64,000 nt of DNA from Peribacillus acanthi (GTDB taxonomy: Bacteria; Bacillota; Bacilli; Bacillales; DSM-1321), in contig NZ_QBBX01000001.1 of NCBI RefSeq assembly GCF_003073175.1, positions 144,103 to 208,102 of the forward strand. The letters are read 5' to 3'. This document shows, in pieces, positions 9,428 through 18,732 of this stretch. The position numbers and the translations under genes are program-made. The notes under the pieces are model-generated. The model did no database searches. It had not been told where the DNA came from and was given only the letters and a program-made list of their open reading frames with translations. Position 1 is the stretch's first letter; every line of letters starts with the position of its first letter.

Positions 9428-10267
9428 ATGTTAAGAGGCTTTTATTCGGCTGCTTCAGGGATGCTTGCTCAGCAACGCAGGACTGAGATGCTGACAAATA
9501 ATATTTCAAATGCGAACACACCAGGATTTAAAGCGGATCAATCAAGCATTCGGGCTTTTCCAGACATGCTTTTAAAGCGCATGGATCAGACTTCAATCCC
9601 GACAGAGAAAAAGCTAAACCTGCCTTTTCAGCCTACAGTAGGGTCTCTTAGCACGGGAGTTTATATGCAAGAAGCGATTCCTGCTTTCAAGCAAGGCGAT
9701 ATTACGGCTTCAGATAATAAAACAGATATAGCCTTGGTTGATTTATTTCTGCCTCTGAACGAAGAGAATGGAAAACGCGGCACCGTTATGTTTTCTGTCC
9801 TAAACGGTAATGGTGAGCCACGTTATACTCGTAACGGAAACTTTACTTTAGATCAACAAGGCTATTTGACGAATCCAAGTGGTCACTTTGTGCTAGATGA
9901 TCAAGGAAATAGAATCCAGTTAAAGAGCGATAACTTTGTCGTACAAGAGAATGGGGTAATTCTAGAGAACGACCAGGTGATTGGACGATTGGGAGTAGCT
10001 TTTGCGGAAAATCCATATGTATTAATAAAAGAAGGGGATGGACTGTATCGGACAAATGATGGTACCCCTCTGGAAAATGCTTTCGGAAACGCAAATGTAC
10101 AATTTAAACTGCAACAAGGCTTCATCGAACAATCAAACGTCGATACGGCAAGAACGATGACCGATATGATGACAGCTTATCGAGCATTTGAAGCCAATCA
10201 AAAGGTTTTGCAAGCGTATGATCGTAGCTTAGAAAAAGCAGTCAATGAAGTCGGGAGATTAAGTTAG
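9428..10267 (+). CDS. flhO: Flagellar hook-basal body protein FlhO (FlgG/FlgF family)
   Basis: 279 residues from the ATG at 9428 after GAGGTG. The N-terminal rod signature MLRGFYSAASGMLAQQ and NNISNANTPGFKAD, and the C-terminal helix VDTARTMTDMMTAYRAFEANQKVLQAYD, are those of axial rod/hook proteins, which are exported through the flagellar type III apparatus. It pairs with flhP 39 bp downstream, as in B. subtilis. The sigma-D promoter upstream places it with late flagellar genes. Confidence 0.93.
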   Translation: MLRGFYSAASGMLAQQRRTEMLTNNISNANTPGFKADQSSIRAFPDMLLKRMDQTSIPTEKKLNLPFQPTVGSLSTGVYMQEAIPAFKQGDITASDNKTDIALVDLFLPLNEENGKRGTVMFSVLNGNGEPRYTRNGNFTLDQQGYLTNPSGHFVLDDQGNRIQLKSDNFVVQENGVILENDQVIGRLGVAFAENPYVLIKEGDGLYRTNDGTPLENAFGNANVQFKLQQGFIEQSNVDTARTMTDMMTAYRAFEANQKVLQAYDRSLEKAVNEVGRLS

Positions 10268-10306
10268 TTATTATATGACTAAAATATCTCAGATGGAGGA
10301 ATAACC

Positions 10307-11143
10307 ATGAATCGAACGATGATAACGGCAACGAATACTATGAGCCAGCTTCAGCATAAAATGGACATAATCGGTCATAACTTGGCGAACGTTCAAACAA
10401 ATGGGTATAAAAGAAAAGAGAGCTATTTTAACGAATTACTATTCCAAGAATTTAATAATCAACGGCATGACAAGCTTGAAATAGGGAGGATTACCTCGAA
10501 TGGAATCCGACAAGGAACAGGGGCTAAACTTAGCCAAGCTCGATTAGTTTTGAATCAGGGAAGTATAAAGGCGACTGGCCGTGATTTAGACATGGCTTTG
10601 ACAAAGGAAGATTTATTCTTTAAGGTACGAGTGGATGACAGCACTCAATTCACTAGAGATGGATCTTTTTATTTAAATCCAATTACACCTAATTCAGATG
10701 ATTTAATGTTAGTTACAAGCAGCGGCTATCCTGTGCTAGACGAAAATGACCAGCCAATTGTCGTCAATGGGCCCATTAAAAACCTATCCGTATCAGATAA
10801 AGGGTTACTGACGGTTGAAACTGACAACGCTGGAACGCAGTCATTTGGGATTGGGATGATTTCGATTCAAAAACCGGAATACATGGAGCAAAAGACTGGA
10901 AATACACTTGGGTTAACAAGTGAAGCCCAAGCACTTGGAATAAATGAAGAAGACATATTCGTTGATGTGACAGGCGGTATTCGAAACAATATTTCCTTAC
11001 AACCCAGAGCACTAGAAAATTCAAATGTCGACATGTCAAAAGAAATGACGGATTTAATCAATGTGCAACGCCACTATCAATTTCAAGCACGTTCTGTTTC
11101 AATGGCCGATCAAATGATGGGATTGATTAACGGAATTCGTTAA
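10307..11143 (+). CDS. flhP: Flagellar hook-basal body protein FlhP (FlgG family)
   Basis: 278 residues with the same axial-protein layout: N-terminal MSQLQHKMDIIGHNLANVQTNGYKR and C-terminal NVDMSKEMTDLINVQRHYQFQARSV. It is preceded by ATGGAGG and co-directional with flhO, so the two are probably one operon. In B. subtilis FlhP is a distal rod protein. It ends 20 bp before the EpuA-like gene, which may be read through from it. Confidence 0.93.
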   Translation: MNRTMITATNTMSQLQHKMDIIGHNLANVQTNGYKRKESYFNELLFQEFNNQRHDKLEIGRITSNGIRQGTGAKLSQARLVLNQGSIKATGRDLDMALTKEDLFFKVRVDDSTQFTRDGSFYLNPITPNSDDLMLVTSSGYPVLDENDQPIVVNGPIKNLSVSDKGLLTVETDNAGTQSFGIGMISIQKPEYMEQKTGNTLGLTSEAQALGINEEDIFVDVTGGIRNNISLQPRALENSNVDMSKEMTDLINVQRHYQFQARSVSMADQMMGLINGIR

Positions 11144-11163
11144 AGGAGTGTGGCAATTTCATT

Positions 11164-11424
11164 ATGGATCAAGAACAAAAAAGAATATCAAGAGATGCAT
11201 ACAGAAAAGAAAAACGTGCGGAAAAACGAATACAAAAACGCTTTGTTCGGATTAGGCTTATTCCAATATGGTTACGATTAATCATAGGTACCATTCTTAT
11301 TGCTTTAGCTTTATTAGCAGGTGCATATGTTGGATATAGCATGTTTGGGGACGGAGATGCGAAAGACGTTTTTAAAAAAGAAACATGGACTCATATTATA
11401 GATTTAGTGAACAAAAATATCTAA
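11164..11424 (+). CDS. EpuA-family small membrane protein
   Basis: 86 residues: a highly basic N-terminal half (about 1-40), one membrane segment (about 41-66) and a short outside tail. This matches the EpuA family, often mislabelled as an RNA polymerase beta subunit because it follows rpoB-like genes in some genomes. Function unknown. It sits between flhP and fabZ with small gaps (20 and 27 bp), so co-transcription is plausible. Confidence 0.8.
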   Translation: MDQEQKRISRDAYRKEKRAEKRIQKRFVRIRLIPIWLRLIIGTILIALALLAGAYVGYSMFGDGDAKDVFKKETWTHIIDLVNKNI

Positions 11425-11451
11425 TCTATAAAAAACTTTTTGGAGGTATTT

Positions 11452-11889
11452 ATGTACGATATTAATCAAATTAAGGAAATTATTCCTCATCGTTACCCAT
11501 TTTTATTAGTTGATCGAATCCTTGAACTAGAAGAAGGTCAACGAGCGGTAGGAATTAAAAACGTATCCGCAAATGAAGAGTTCTTTAATGGTCATTTTCC
11601 GGACTATCCAGTAATGCCAGGAGTCCTTATTGTTGAAGCACTTGCTCAGGTGGGAGCAGTAGCCATGTTGATTAAGGAAGAAAATAAAGGAAGACTTGCT
11701 TTTTTTGCTGGAATTGACAATTGTCGATTCAAACGCCAAGTCAAGCCAGGAGATCAACTTCGCTTAGAAGTAGAAATCATCCGATTAAAAGGCCCAATTG
11801 GAAAAGGAAAGGCAGTAGCAACAGTTGATGGCGAAGTGGCATGTGAAGCTGAACTGACTTTTGCATTAGGTGGGAAAAAGGAAGAGTAA
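11452..11889 (+). CDS. fabZ: 3-hydroxyacyl-[acyl-carrier-protein] dehydratase FabZ
   Basis: 145 residues from the ATG at 11452, which follows TGGAGG; the TTG 12 bp upstream overlaps that ribosome site. It is a hot-dog fold enzyme that dehydrates 3-hydroxyacyl-ACP in fatty-acid elongation. The catalytic pair is H48 ([12 protein letters not shown]) and E62 (VEALAQ). The N-terminal motif [13 protein letters not shown] is typical. Position after the flagellar pair matches ywpB of B. subtilis. Confidence 0.97.
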   Translation: MYDINQIKEIIPHRYPFLLVDRILELEEGQRAVGIKNVSANEEFFNGHFPDYPVMPGVLIVEALAQVGAVAMLIKEENKGRLAFFAGIDNCRFKRQVKPGDQLRLEVEIIRLKGPIGKGKAVATVDGEVACEAELTFALGGKKEE

Positions 11890-12253
11890 TAAACAGGTCT
11901 TAAGACCGTCATGATAATACAAGAAATGTAAAATGGTCAAACCAATTATTCATTTTTAATTAGGAGTGTTTATTTTATTTTAATATAGTGTAAATTATAT
12001 ACTAACAAGTTGAATTTACTTGTATTACGAATGAATATTATTGGTCTGGTAAGCCATTTCATTCTTTCTTGTTTTGGTTAAGCTATTGCTTGACCACTTT
12101 TTTTTGCCTTGAGAATAATTTTATCCTTCTCAATTTTTAAAATTGAGTATAATTAATTAAAATAAATAACCATGCAACATTTCTCCTTTGGTTGGGCAAA
12201 ATACGAACTGACCGTACATTAAGGTCCAAACAATAACAAAGGAGGCAATTACT
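11890..12253 (+). other. Gene-free stretch after fabZ, with palindrome and distal terminator
   Basis: A perfect 12-bp palindrome GGTCTTAAGACC lies at 11896-11907 just after fabZ. A terminator with stem GGTTAAGC/GCTTGACC and a run of Ts lies at about 12075-12106. The promoter of the next gene must lie in 12107-12240. No gene seen. Confidence 0.65.
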
Positions 12254-12544
12254 TTGAACAAAAAATTATTAAGCATCATCGGAAGCTCTCTATTGTCTGC
12301 AATGCTACTAACAGGTTGTAATGTGAACGATAACCCGCCGCCGGAGGAAGACACAAACGTCGAAGATCAAGACATGAATGATAATCTTGATACTGACCTA
12401 GATAATGATGCTGATATGGATGGAACAACTAACGATACAAACGTACCTGGTGATGGTGATCCAGCGTTGGATCAAAATACTAATCAAGAAGATGCAGTAG
12501 AAGATGAAATTGACCGCAAAGACGCGGATAATAAAGACGAATAG
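12254..12544 (+). CDS. Small acidic lipoprotein of unknown function
   Basis: 96 residues with a TTG start after AAAGGAGG. It has a type II signal peptide with lipobox LLTGC (Cys at residue 22), followed by a low-complexity Asp/Asn/Glu-rich tail. It should be lipid-anchored on the outer face of the membrane. It and the next gene stand between fabZ and ywpF in place of other genes in B. subtilis, so they are lineage-specific. No function can be inferred. Confidence 0.8.
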   Translation: MNKKLLSIIGSSLLSAMLLTGCNVNDNPPPEEDTNVEDQDMNDNLDTDLDNDADMDGTTNDTNVPGDGDPALDQNTNQEDAVEDEIDRKDADNKDE

Positions 12545-12550
12545 TAGAAA

Positions 12551-12584
12551 TAATAAGGCAAGAGCTTAAGCTCTTGCCTTATTA
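12551..12584 (+). terminator. 34-bp perfect palindrome, terminator-like
   Basis: The sequence is perfectly self-complementary about its centre (12567/12568; core AGAGCTTAAGCTCT), 6 bp after the lipoprotein stop. There is no long T tract, but the stem is very stable. Confidence 0.75.
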
Positions 12585-12798
12585 TATTGAAAGCATTAAA
12601 CTAATACGGTACAATCAATACTGAGCAAACATTTAGAATTTTTAAAAATAATATAATTTTTCCAACGCAATAATAGGGTTATTATTACAATACTTCGTTA
12701 CGTTTTTAATTTCATCGTAATTATTATATGTTTTATAAATATTTTATGATAATATTTTAAAAAGGTAGAGGACTAATTTTAGGAGGTACATTCTACAC

Positions 12799-13191
12799 AT
12801 GTTGAAAGAACTTTCATCAGGCATAAAGATTAGCATCAGCCGCTCGATTTCAACTGCTTTTGAACAGTATATGAATAAAATCGAATGGGACGAGGATAAA
12901 GCTAATATAGAAGAGTTTGCGAATGATTGGAAAGAATATATAAATAAAAATGCATCCTGGTACGATAAAGTGGATGATCAAACTAAAGCCAACCCTACTT
13001 TCCATGAAGAGCTTGCAGTAAAAATGAATGAAACGATTGAAAAAATACTTACTGAAGAGCCAACTGCTGAGCAAATAGAAGAAATTGAAAAGCTAGCTAA
13101 ACAGTTAAAGATTGAGGATCCATCATATTCTTGCCGAGCAGAAGCAAGATATGTTATTGATAAATTGAACAGCCAACTTCAAGAACAATAA
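12799..13191 (+). CDS. Hypothetical cytoplasmic protein
   Basis: 130 residues, start ATG after AGGAGGT. No signal peptide or membrane segment. It is predicted mostly helical and is Glu/Lys-rich in the second half (about residues 75-110, a possible coiled coil). I do not recognise the family. It is a single gene with its own AT-rich upstream region and a terminator shared with convergent ywpF. Confidence 0.75.
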   Translation: MLKELSSGIKISISRSISTAFEQYMNKIEWDEDKANIEEFANDWKEYINKNASWYDKVDDQTKANPTFHEELAVKMNETIEKILTEEPTAEQIEEIEKLAKQLKIEDPSYSCRAEARYVIDKLNSQLQEQ

Positions 13192-13202
13192 TTTAAATAA
13201 AA

Positions 13203-13236
13203 AAAGGTGCTCTCTAGCTTGAGCACCTTCTATTTG
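13203..13236. terminator. Bidirectional terminator between the hypothetical gene and ywpF
   Basis: The stem AAGGTGCTC/GAGCACCTT is flanked by As on the left and Ts on the right, so it can serve both strands. Confidence 0.85.
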
Positions 13237-13247
13237 TAATGAAATTA

Positions 13248-13682
13248 TTATTTTTTCGAGCTTGAAGAAATTTTTGGTCTAATACGAATCTTTCTTTTAA
13301 ATTCTTCAACAAGTTGCTCACCTTGTACTCCTTGCTGAACAAGATTTTCAAGTAAGAGCTCCGCGTACTCAATCTTTAAGTTTTTTAAATGACCTTCAAA
13401 TAAGATGCTGTAATAATTTTGAACTTTCTTCTTGTGAAGAATTTTTGTTTCAAATGCAGCAGGATCATTTTCTTTTTTAGTAATCACAACTTGAATCCAA
13501 ATGTTATCCTCTTTTAAGAACGGTCCAATTCTCTGAAATTCATCTTCCGTAACAAACGCTTCCAGTAACCATCTATTATGCTCATCCTCTTTATTGATAA
13601 TGAGTCCATCCTGTAATTCCACATCCTCGGTTTGCTTTATACCTGTCATGATTTGAAAGGAAACAAGTTTAAATGACTTCAT
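13248..13682 (-). CDS. ywpF: YwpF-like protein
   Basis: 144 residues from the ATG at 13682, which follows GGAGGG; the upstream frame extension lacks a ribosome site. The opening MKSFKLVSFQI and the length fit the YwpF family of Bacillus (about 136 residues). Cytoplasmic, no known activity. It is divergent from ssbB, which matches the neighbourhood in B. subtilis. Confidence 0.82.
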   Translation of the reverse strand: MKSFKLVSFQIMTGIKQTEDVELQDGLIINKEDEHNRWLLEAFVTEDEFQRIGPFLKEDNIWIQVVITKKENDPAAFETKILHKKKVQNYYSILFEGHLKNLKIEYAELLLENLVQQGVQGEQLVEEFKRKIRIRPKISSSSKK

Positions 13683-13882
13683 ATAATCCCTCCATTCTTC
13701 AACATCTTGATACGTTCCAATTGGTACATCCATTATAGCATATTAAACGATAAAAGCACTTTTACAACATCTCTGATAAAAAATGAGCCATTTTCCCGAA
13801 ATTTGTCGAACACTTATTAAAATTGAATTTTATTGAAAGAAATTGTCAAAGTTTCGTTTGAAATTCATTATTTCCCAAGAGC

Positions 13883-13926
13883 AAAATGAATATTTCCCTT
13901 AAAAAATCAGTTGAAAATTAAATTTT
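13883..13926 (+). promoter_or_regulatory. ComK-type box before ssbB
   Basis: Two AT-boxes, AAAATGAATATTT (13883-13895, one mismatch) and AAAATTAAATTTT (13914-13926), are separated by exactly 18 bp, one of the spacings known for ComK sites (AAAA-N5-TTTT twice). ssbB is a ComK target in B. subtilis. AT-rich DNA makes chance matches possible. Confidence 0.6.
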
Positions 13927-13992
13927 TGCTAATTTTACAACAATTTATTCTCCGAGTAACATCAAGATAACAAGACGAAAGGAGAAAACAAA

Positions 13993-14349
13993 ATGATCAA
14001 TCAAGTAATTTTAGTAGGGCGACTGACAAAGGATCCCGAATTGCGTTATACACCAGAAGGAAAAGCAGTTTCCAATATTACCTTGGCCGTAAACCGAAAT
14101 TTCAAAAATGCAGATGGTGATTATGAAGCAGATTTTGTTCATTGTACCATCTGGAGGCGTAGCGCTGAAAACCTGGCTCAATATTGTCAAAAAGGATCCT
14201 TAGTCGGAATATCAGGGAGGATTCAGACACGTAACTATTCCAATCAAGAAGGAAAGAAAGTGTACGTAACGGAAGTGGTAGCCGAAGGGGTGAAATTTTT
14301 CAGTAAGGTAAACTCTTCACCAAAAGAAAGAGAATTAATCGAAATTTAA
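13993..14349 (+). CDS. ssbB: Single-stranded DNA-binding protein SsbB
   Basis: 118 residues, OB fold with [20 protein letters not shown] at the start. It is short and lacks the acidic DDDIPF tip of the essential SsbA, so it is the competence-type SSB that coats incoming single strands during transformation. The ComK-like box upstream and location next to ywpF agree with ywpH/ssbB. RBS AAAGGAG. It is followed 14 bp later by a small gene. Confidence 0.93.
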   Translation: MINQVILVGRLTKDPELRYTPEGKAVSNITLAVNRNFKNADGDYEADFVHCTIWRRSAENLAQYCQKGSLVGISGRIQTRNYSNQEGKKVYVTEVVAEGVKFFSKVNSSPKERELIEI

Positions 14350-14363
14350 AGGAAAGGGCGAAA

Positions 14364-14615
14364 ATGTTGATGAGAGAAGAAAATGTAAGAGTGGAAAGAA
14401 TCGAAGAATTATTAAGTGATTTAATTCGAATCCTTGCTAAAAGTCATGTGAAATCGAGCAGAAATGATGACATATTAGTTTCCATGCGAAAAATTTTAGT
14501 GAATATAGACAACAGATTAGAACATGTGGAATGTCATGTTTTTCCTGGAATGATTGGAAGCACATCCAAATCAAATTCCCTACAAACACAATATTTGCTC
14601 CTCTCAAATAGATGA
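14364..14615 (+). CDS. Hypothetical small protein downstream of ssbB
   Basis: 83 residues starting ATG after AAAGGAAAGGG, 14 bp after ssbB, so probably in the same transcript. It is helical with a possible coiled coil at about residues 5-55. It contains one HVECH stretch but no recognisable domain. No function can be assigned. If co-transcribed with ssbB it would be expressed in competence. Confidence 0.6.
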   Translation: MLMREENVRVERIEELLSDLIRILAKSHVKSSRNDDILVSMRKILVNIDNRLEHVECHVFPGMIGSTSKSNSLQTQYLLLSNR

Positions 14616-14702
14616 TCCTCATAGTTTAGCCTCATAGTCTCCGATAAAAATACAATATTTCTACGTAAATTGATTTCCCGCGATACACCCGCCCTCACTA
14701 TT

Positions 14703-14724
14703 TGCTGCATTTGCAGCTTTTTTT
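14703..14724 (+). terminator. Terminator after the ssbB unit
   Basis: Short stem GCTGC/GCAGC with a 4-nt loop and seven Ts. Confidence 0.75.
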
Positions 14725-14884
14725 ATTATATGATTTTTTCAATAAATTACTATAAATTAGTTATTATCACCTATACTTCTAAAGGGATAATGGGGACTAT
14801 TTGACCTTATTTGCTAGGAAACTAATATGGTAGATTTTTAGTATATTAATAATTTTCTGACAATATACTAGGGGGTTACCAATT

Positions 14885-17800
14885 TTGAGGAAAAAACACT
14901 TTGCAATTTTGTGTGCATCGTTGCTTGCATTGTCAAGCGCAGGGACAGGAACGGCTGCTGCATTACCAACACAATTGGACAAGCATACTGCTAAGCAAAC
15001 TCCAAAGACTGTAGTAGCAGTTAAGAAACAGGAGCAAGAAAAAATTTATTTACCAGATCAAAAAGTACGTGTCATTGTGGAAATGAAAGAAGAATCTGCC
15101 ATCGAGTTTGCCCAAAAACAAGGAAAACGATATAAAGATCTTGATAAAAATACAAAAAACAAGCTCCACGCTGAAAAAAAAGCTGGTCAAAAGAAAGTAA
15201 AGGATAAAGCAAAATCGAAGAATGTTAATTTTAAAGAACTAGAAAGCTTCACAACCGTTGTCAACGGATTCAGCGTTGAAACGGAATATAAGAATATTAC
15301 AGCTCTAGCATCCATTGAAGAAGTAGCCAACGTACATATTGCAAATGAGTACCAACGCCCTTTAGAAAAACCCGAAATGATTTATAGTAAAGAGCTTGTT
15401 CAAGCGCAAGAAGCTTGGCGTGACTATGGATATAAAGGGGAAGGAATGGTAGTCGGTGTCATTGACACAGGTATCGATCCATCCCACCGAGACATGGTGT
15501 TAAGTGAAGGAGTGGAAGGGGAAATTTCATCAGCAGAGGTGGCAGGTGTTAAATCTGCTAATGGCTTGATGGGTAAATTCTACTCGGAAAAAGTCCCTTA
15601 CGGCTATAACTACATGGATGATAATGAAGAAATTCTGGATTTAGGTCCGGATGCTTCGATGCACGGAATGCACGTAGCGGGTACAGTTGGTGCAAACGGT
15701 GATGAAGAGAACAAAGGTATTAAAGGAGTCGCTCCAGAAGCACAATTACTTGCATTAAAAGTATTCGGAAATGACCCAAATATGCCTTCTACATGGGGTG
15801 ACATCTATGTAAAAGCCATTGATGAAGCCATCATTTTAGGGGCAGATGTCTTGAATATGAGCTTAGGATCGACTGCTGGATTCGTTCGTCCTGAAGATCC
15901 TGAACAAGCGGCGGTACAACGTGCAGTGGACAATGGAATCTTAATGTCTATCTCTGCGGGTAACTCTGCACACTTTGGAAATGGATTTGCTAACCCATTA
16001 GCATCCAACCCGGATATTGGTGTATCAGGATCTCCAGGTGTATCATTCAATTCTTTGCAGGTAGCATCTGTAGAGAATAACTTTATGGACCTAGATGGAG
16101 CTAGCTATACTACAAGTGGCGGAGTAACAGGAGTGGCACCCTTCTTATCCGCAAGCAGCATTCATCCTAATGACATAGAGCAGAAAACGTTCGATGTAGT
16201 GTATGCAGGACTAGGAAAACCGGAAGAACTAGCGTCTGTAGATGTGAAAGGGAAAATTGCTTTAATCAAGCGTGGGGAGCTGGCGTTTGTTGACAAGGCA
16301 AAAAATGCCCAAGCTGCAGGAGCGGCAGCAGTAATCATTTACAATAATGCGGATGGATATGTAAGCATGGCATCTGACCCAAGCATCACGATTCCACAAT
16401 TATTTATGCTGAAATCTGACGGTGACAAGCTTCAAGCTCAACTGGTGGCTGGAAACAGAGTGTCCATCTCCTTTAATGGCGAAAAAGCCAAATCAGCAAA
16501 CCCTGAAGCAGGAAAAATGAGTGCATTCTCATCATGGGGAATGACACCGAACCTGGACTTCAAACCAGAAGTCACAGCACCGGGTGGCCAAATTTATTCT
16601 ACCTTAAATGATGATCAGTACGGCATGATGAGCGGTACTTCGATGGCTGCACCACACGTAGCGGGTGGATCAGCTCTTGTTCTTCAAAGAGTGGAAAAAG
16701 ACTTTAAAAATGTGAATGGTCTAGAAAAAGTGAACTTAGTGAAAAACCTATTGATGAATACGGCAGCTCCACTTATCGATAAAGGAACTGTAAACAACGC
16801 TTTCAAATGGAACCTACCATATTCACCAAGAAAACAAGGTGCAGGAGTCATGCAGTTACATTCAGCGCTTCAAACTCCTGTTGTGGTGACAGCGGCGAAT
16901 ACAAATGAAGGCAAAGTCGCGTTAAAAGAAGTGGGAAATCAATTCTCCTTTACGCTAAAAGCACAAAACTACAGCAGCACGGATGCCCAATATGATGTAG
17001 CGGCTAATATACAAACGGACTTTGCCATCGAAGGTCAACTTGGATACAGTGCAAACGTCCTGGAAACGCAAAAAATTCTTGATGCAATCGTTAAAATAAA
17101 CGGTGAAGACTCTAAAGTCATCACAGTTCCAGCAAATGGTTCTGTTACCTTCGAGGTTACGGTAGATGTTTCTCAAGCTAAAGTGGTGGAGCCTTCCATC
17201 ACAGGAAGCTGGACAACACCTGTCGACATCAATAAAGTTTTCCCGAATGGATACTTTGTGGAAGGGTATGTAACATTGAAAGATTCTTCTGATTTAAACG
17301 CAGAGCTTCATGTGCCATACGCAGGGTTCAAAGGTGAGTGGGACAAGGCTCCTGTATTGGATGGAACGATTTATGATGAGAGCTCCTTCTATGGCATGGC
17401 AGGCGCAGTCTCCAAATCTGCTGATACTTATAATTACTTAGGATATAATCCAGTAGATGATTCGTTCAACGGCCAATATATTGCTATTTCTCCAAACGGA
17501 GATGGCGTACAGGATGAATTAATCCCAGTACTATCATTCTTAAGAAATGCTAAACAAGTAGAGTTTAATGTACTAGATCAAGATAGCAAAGCAGTCCGTA
17601 AGCTACGTACTGAATTTGAACTACGTAAAAACTATTACGATGGTGGACGCAGTGCGAACTATTCATTAGACCCTGCACGCCAGTGGGACGGAAAAATCAA
17701 TAACCTAGTAGCAAAAGACGGCCAATACTATTTCGAAACGAAGGCTGCAGTAGATTACGAGGGTGCTGAATTCCAAAGCTATAAGATTCCTGTTTTAGTA

Positions 17801-18676
17801 GATACGGTGAAACCAACTGTAACAGCTAAGGGAGATGCGACTGGACGTACGCTGACTATCCAAGCGGCTGATACAACGGGTGGAGCGGGAGTTTCCTACC
17901 TAGATATCTTGGTAGATGGAAACTCTATCTTAACAGCTCCCTTAGCTGCCGATACGACAGAGTTTGTATTACCTGAAACGGTAAAAGCAGGTGCAAGAGT
18001 GGAAGTTGTAGCGATTGACTTTGCTGGAAATACGGCAACTGCAACGGTGACAGCTGGAAGCGGGGAAGTCCCAGTTGAGGATAAAACGGTTCCGTCTGTA
18101 TTCGTAAATGATCCTGCAGCGCTATCGACTTACAACACCAATACTGTTCCCGTCAACGGCTATATTGTTGAGCCTTCAGGATTAAAAGAATTCACGATCG
18201 CTGGTAAGCCTGTTGCATTAACGTACAATGAGGAAAAGGGTCAATATGAATTCTCCACGACTCTAACATTGGCTGACGGTGTTCACAGCTTTGAGGTCAA
18301 AGCAGTCGATAACGCAGACAACGCTATCGCATTCAAGCGTTCTGTCATTGTGGATTCAACAGTACCAGTTTTAAGCATCACTGGACTTCCGAAAAAGAAC
18401 ACAGTCGGTGCAACCGATCCGAATCCAAAAGTAGACGTGAAAGTAACAGACAACTTTGATGAAATTCGTCTATATCTGAATGGCAACGAGATCTTCTACC
18501 AGCCATTCAAAGAGCCATACGCGATGAGAGCATTCAGTAAAGTGATTGAAGATGTCGAACTACCGCTTGTAACCGGGAAAAACGACTTCACTTTCGAAGT
18601 TACCGACTTAGCGGGTAACAAAACGACAAAAACAATTACAATTACAAAACAAGCTCCAAAAGGAAAAGGGAAATAA
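14885..18676 (+). CDS. Large secreted subtilisin-like serine protease (Vpr type)
   Basis: 1263 residues, TTG start after AGGGGG. It has a signal peptide (1-26), an I9 propeptide (about 60-155) and an S8 domain with catalytic D194 (VIDTGIDPSH), H260 (HGMHVAGT) and S586 (GTSMAAPHVAGG). A PA domain is inserted at about residues 405-535. Fn3-like and several Ig-like modules follow (about 660-1260), ending in a Lys/Gly tail. It has no SLH domain, so it is probably released or held by the wall through charge. It is monocistronic with its own terminator. Likely role: protein degradation for nutrition or surface-protein processing, possibly including the peptide precursor at 45.5 kb (inference). Confidence 0.93.
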   Translation: MRKKHFAILCASLLALSSAGTGTAAALPTQLDKHTAKQTPKTVVAVKKQEQEKIYLPDQKVRVIVEMKEESAIEFAQKQGKRYKDLDKNTKNKLHAEKKAGQKKVKDKAKSKNVNFKELESFTTVVNGFSVETEYKNITALASIEEVANVHIANEYQRPLEKPEMIYSKELVQAQEAWRDYGYKGEGMVVGVIDTGIDPSHRDMVLSEGVEGEISSAEVAGVKSANGLMGKFYSEKVPYGYNYMDDNEEILDLGPDASMHGMHVAGTVGANGDEENKGIKGVAPEAQLLALKVFGNDPNMPSTWGDIYVKAIDEAIILGADVLNMSLGSTAGFVRPEDPEQAAVQRAVDNGILMSISAGNSAHFGNGFANPLASNPDIGVSGSPGVSFNSLQVASVENNFMDLDGASYTTSGGVTGVAPFLSASSIHPNDIEQKTFDVVYAGLGKPEELASVDVKGKIALIKRGELAFVDKAKNAQAAGAAAVIIYNNADGYVSMASDPSITIPQLFMLKSDGDKLQAQLVAGNRVSISFNGEKAKSANPEAGKMSAFSSWGMTPNLDFKPEVTAPGGQIYSTLNDDQYGMMSGTSMAAPHVAGGSALVLQRVEKDFKNVNGLEKVNLVKNLLMNTAAPLIDKGTVNNAFKWNLPYSPRKQGAGVMQLHSALQTPVVVTAANTNEGKVALKEVGNQFSFTLKAQNYSSTDAQYDVAANIQTDFAIEGQLGYSANVLETQKILDAIVKINGEDSKVITVPANGSVTFEVTVDVSQAKVVEPSITGSWTTPVDINKVFPNGYFVEGYVTLKDSSDLNAELHVPYAGFKGEWDKAPVLDGTIYDESSFYGMAGAVSKSADTYNYLGYNPVDDSFNGQYIAISPNGDGVQDELIPVLSFLRNAKQVEFNVLDQDSKAVRKLRTEFELRKNYYDGGRSANYSLDPARQWDGKINNLVAKDGQYYFETKAAVDYEGAEFQSYKIPVLVDTVKPTVTAKGDATGRTLTIQAADTTGGAGVSYLDILVDGNSILTAPLAADTTEFVLPETVKAGARVEVVAIDFAGNTATATVTAGSGEVPVEDKTVPSVFVNDPAALSTYNTNTVPVNGYIVEPSGLKEFTIAGKPVALTYNEEKGQYEFSTTLTLADGVHSFEVKAVDNADNAIAFKRSVIVDSTVPVLSITGLPKKNTVGATDPNPKVDVKVTDNFDEIRLYLNGNEIFYQPFKEPYAMRAFSKVIEDVELPLVTGKNDFTFEVTDLAGNKTTKTITITKQAPKGKGK

Positions 18677-18685
18677 TAAGCAGAG

Positions 18686-18718
18686 AGGGACTGACCGTTT
18701 TGAGGTCAGTCCCTTTTA
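18686..18718 (+). terminator. Terminator after the subtilisin gene
   Basis: Stem AGGGACTGACC/GGTCAGTCCCT with a short loop and a T tail. Confidence 0.92.
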
Positions 18719-18732
18719 TATAGGCTTGGAGT

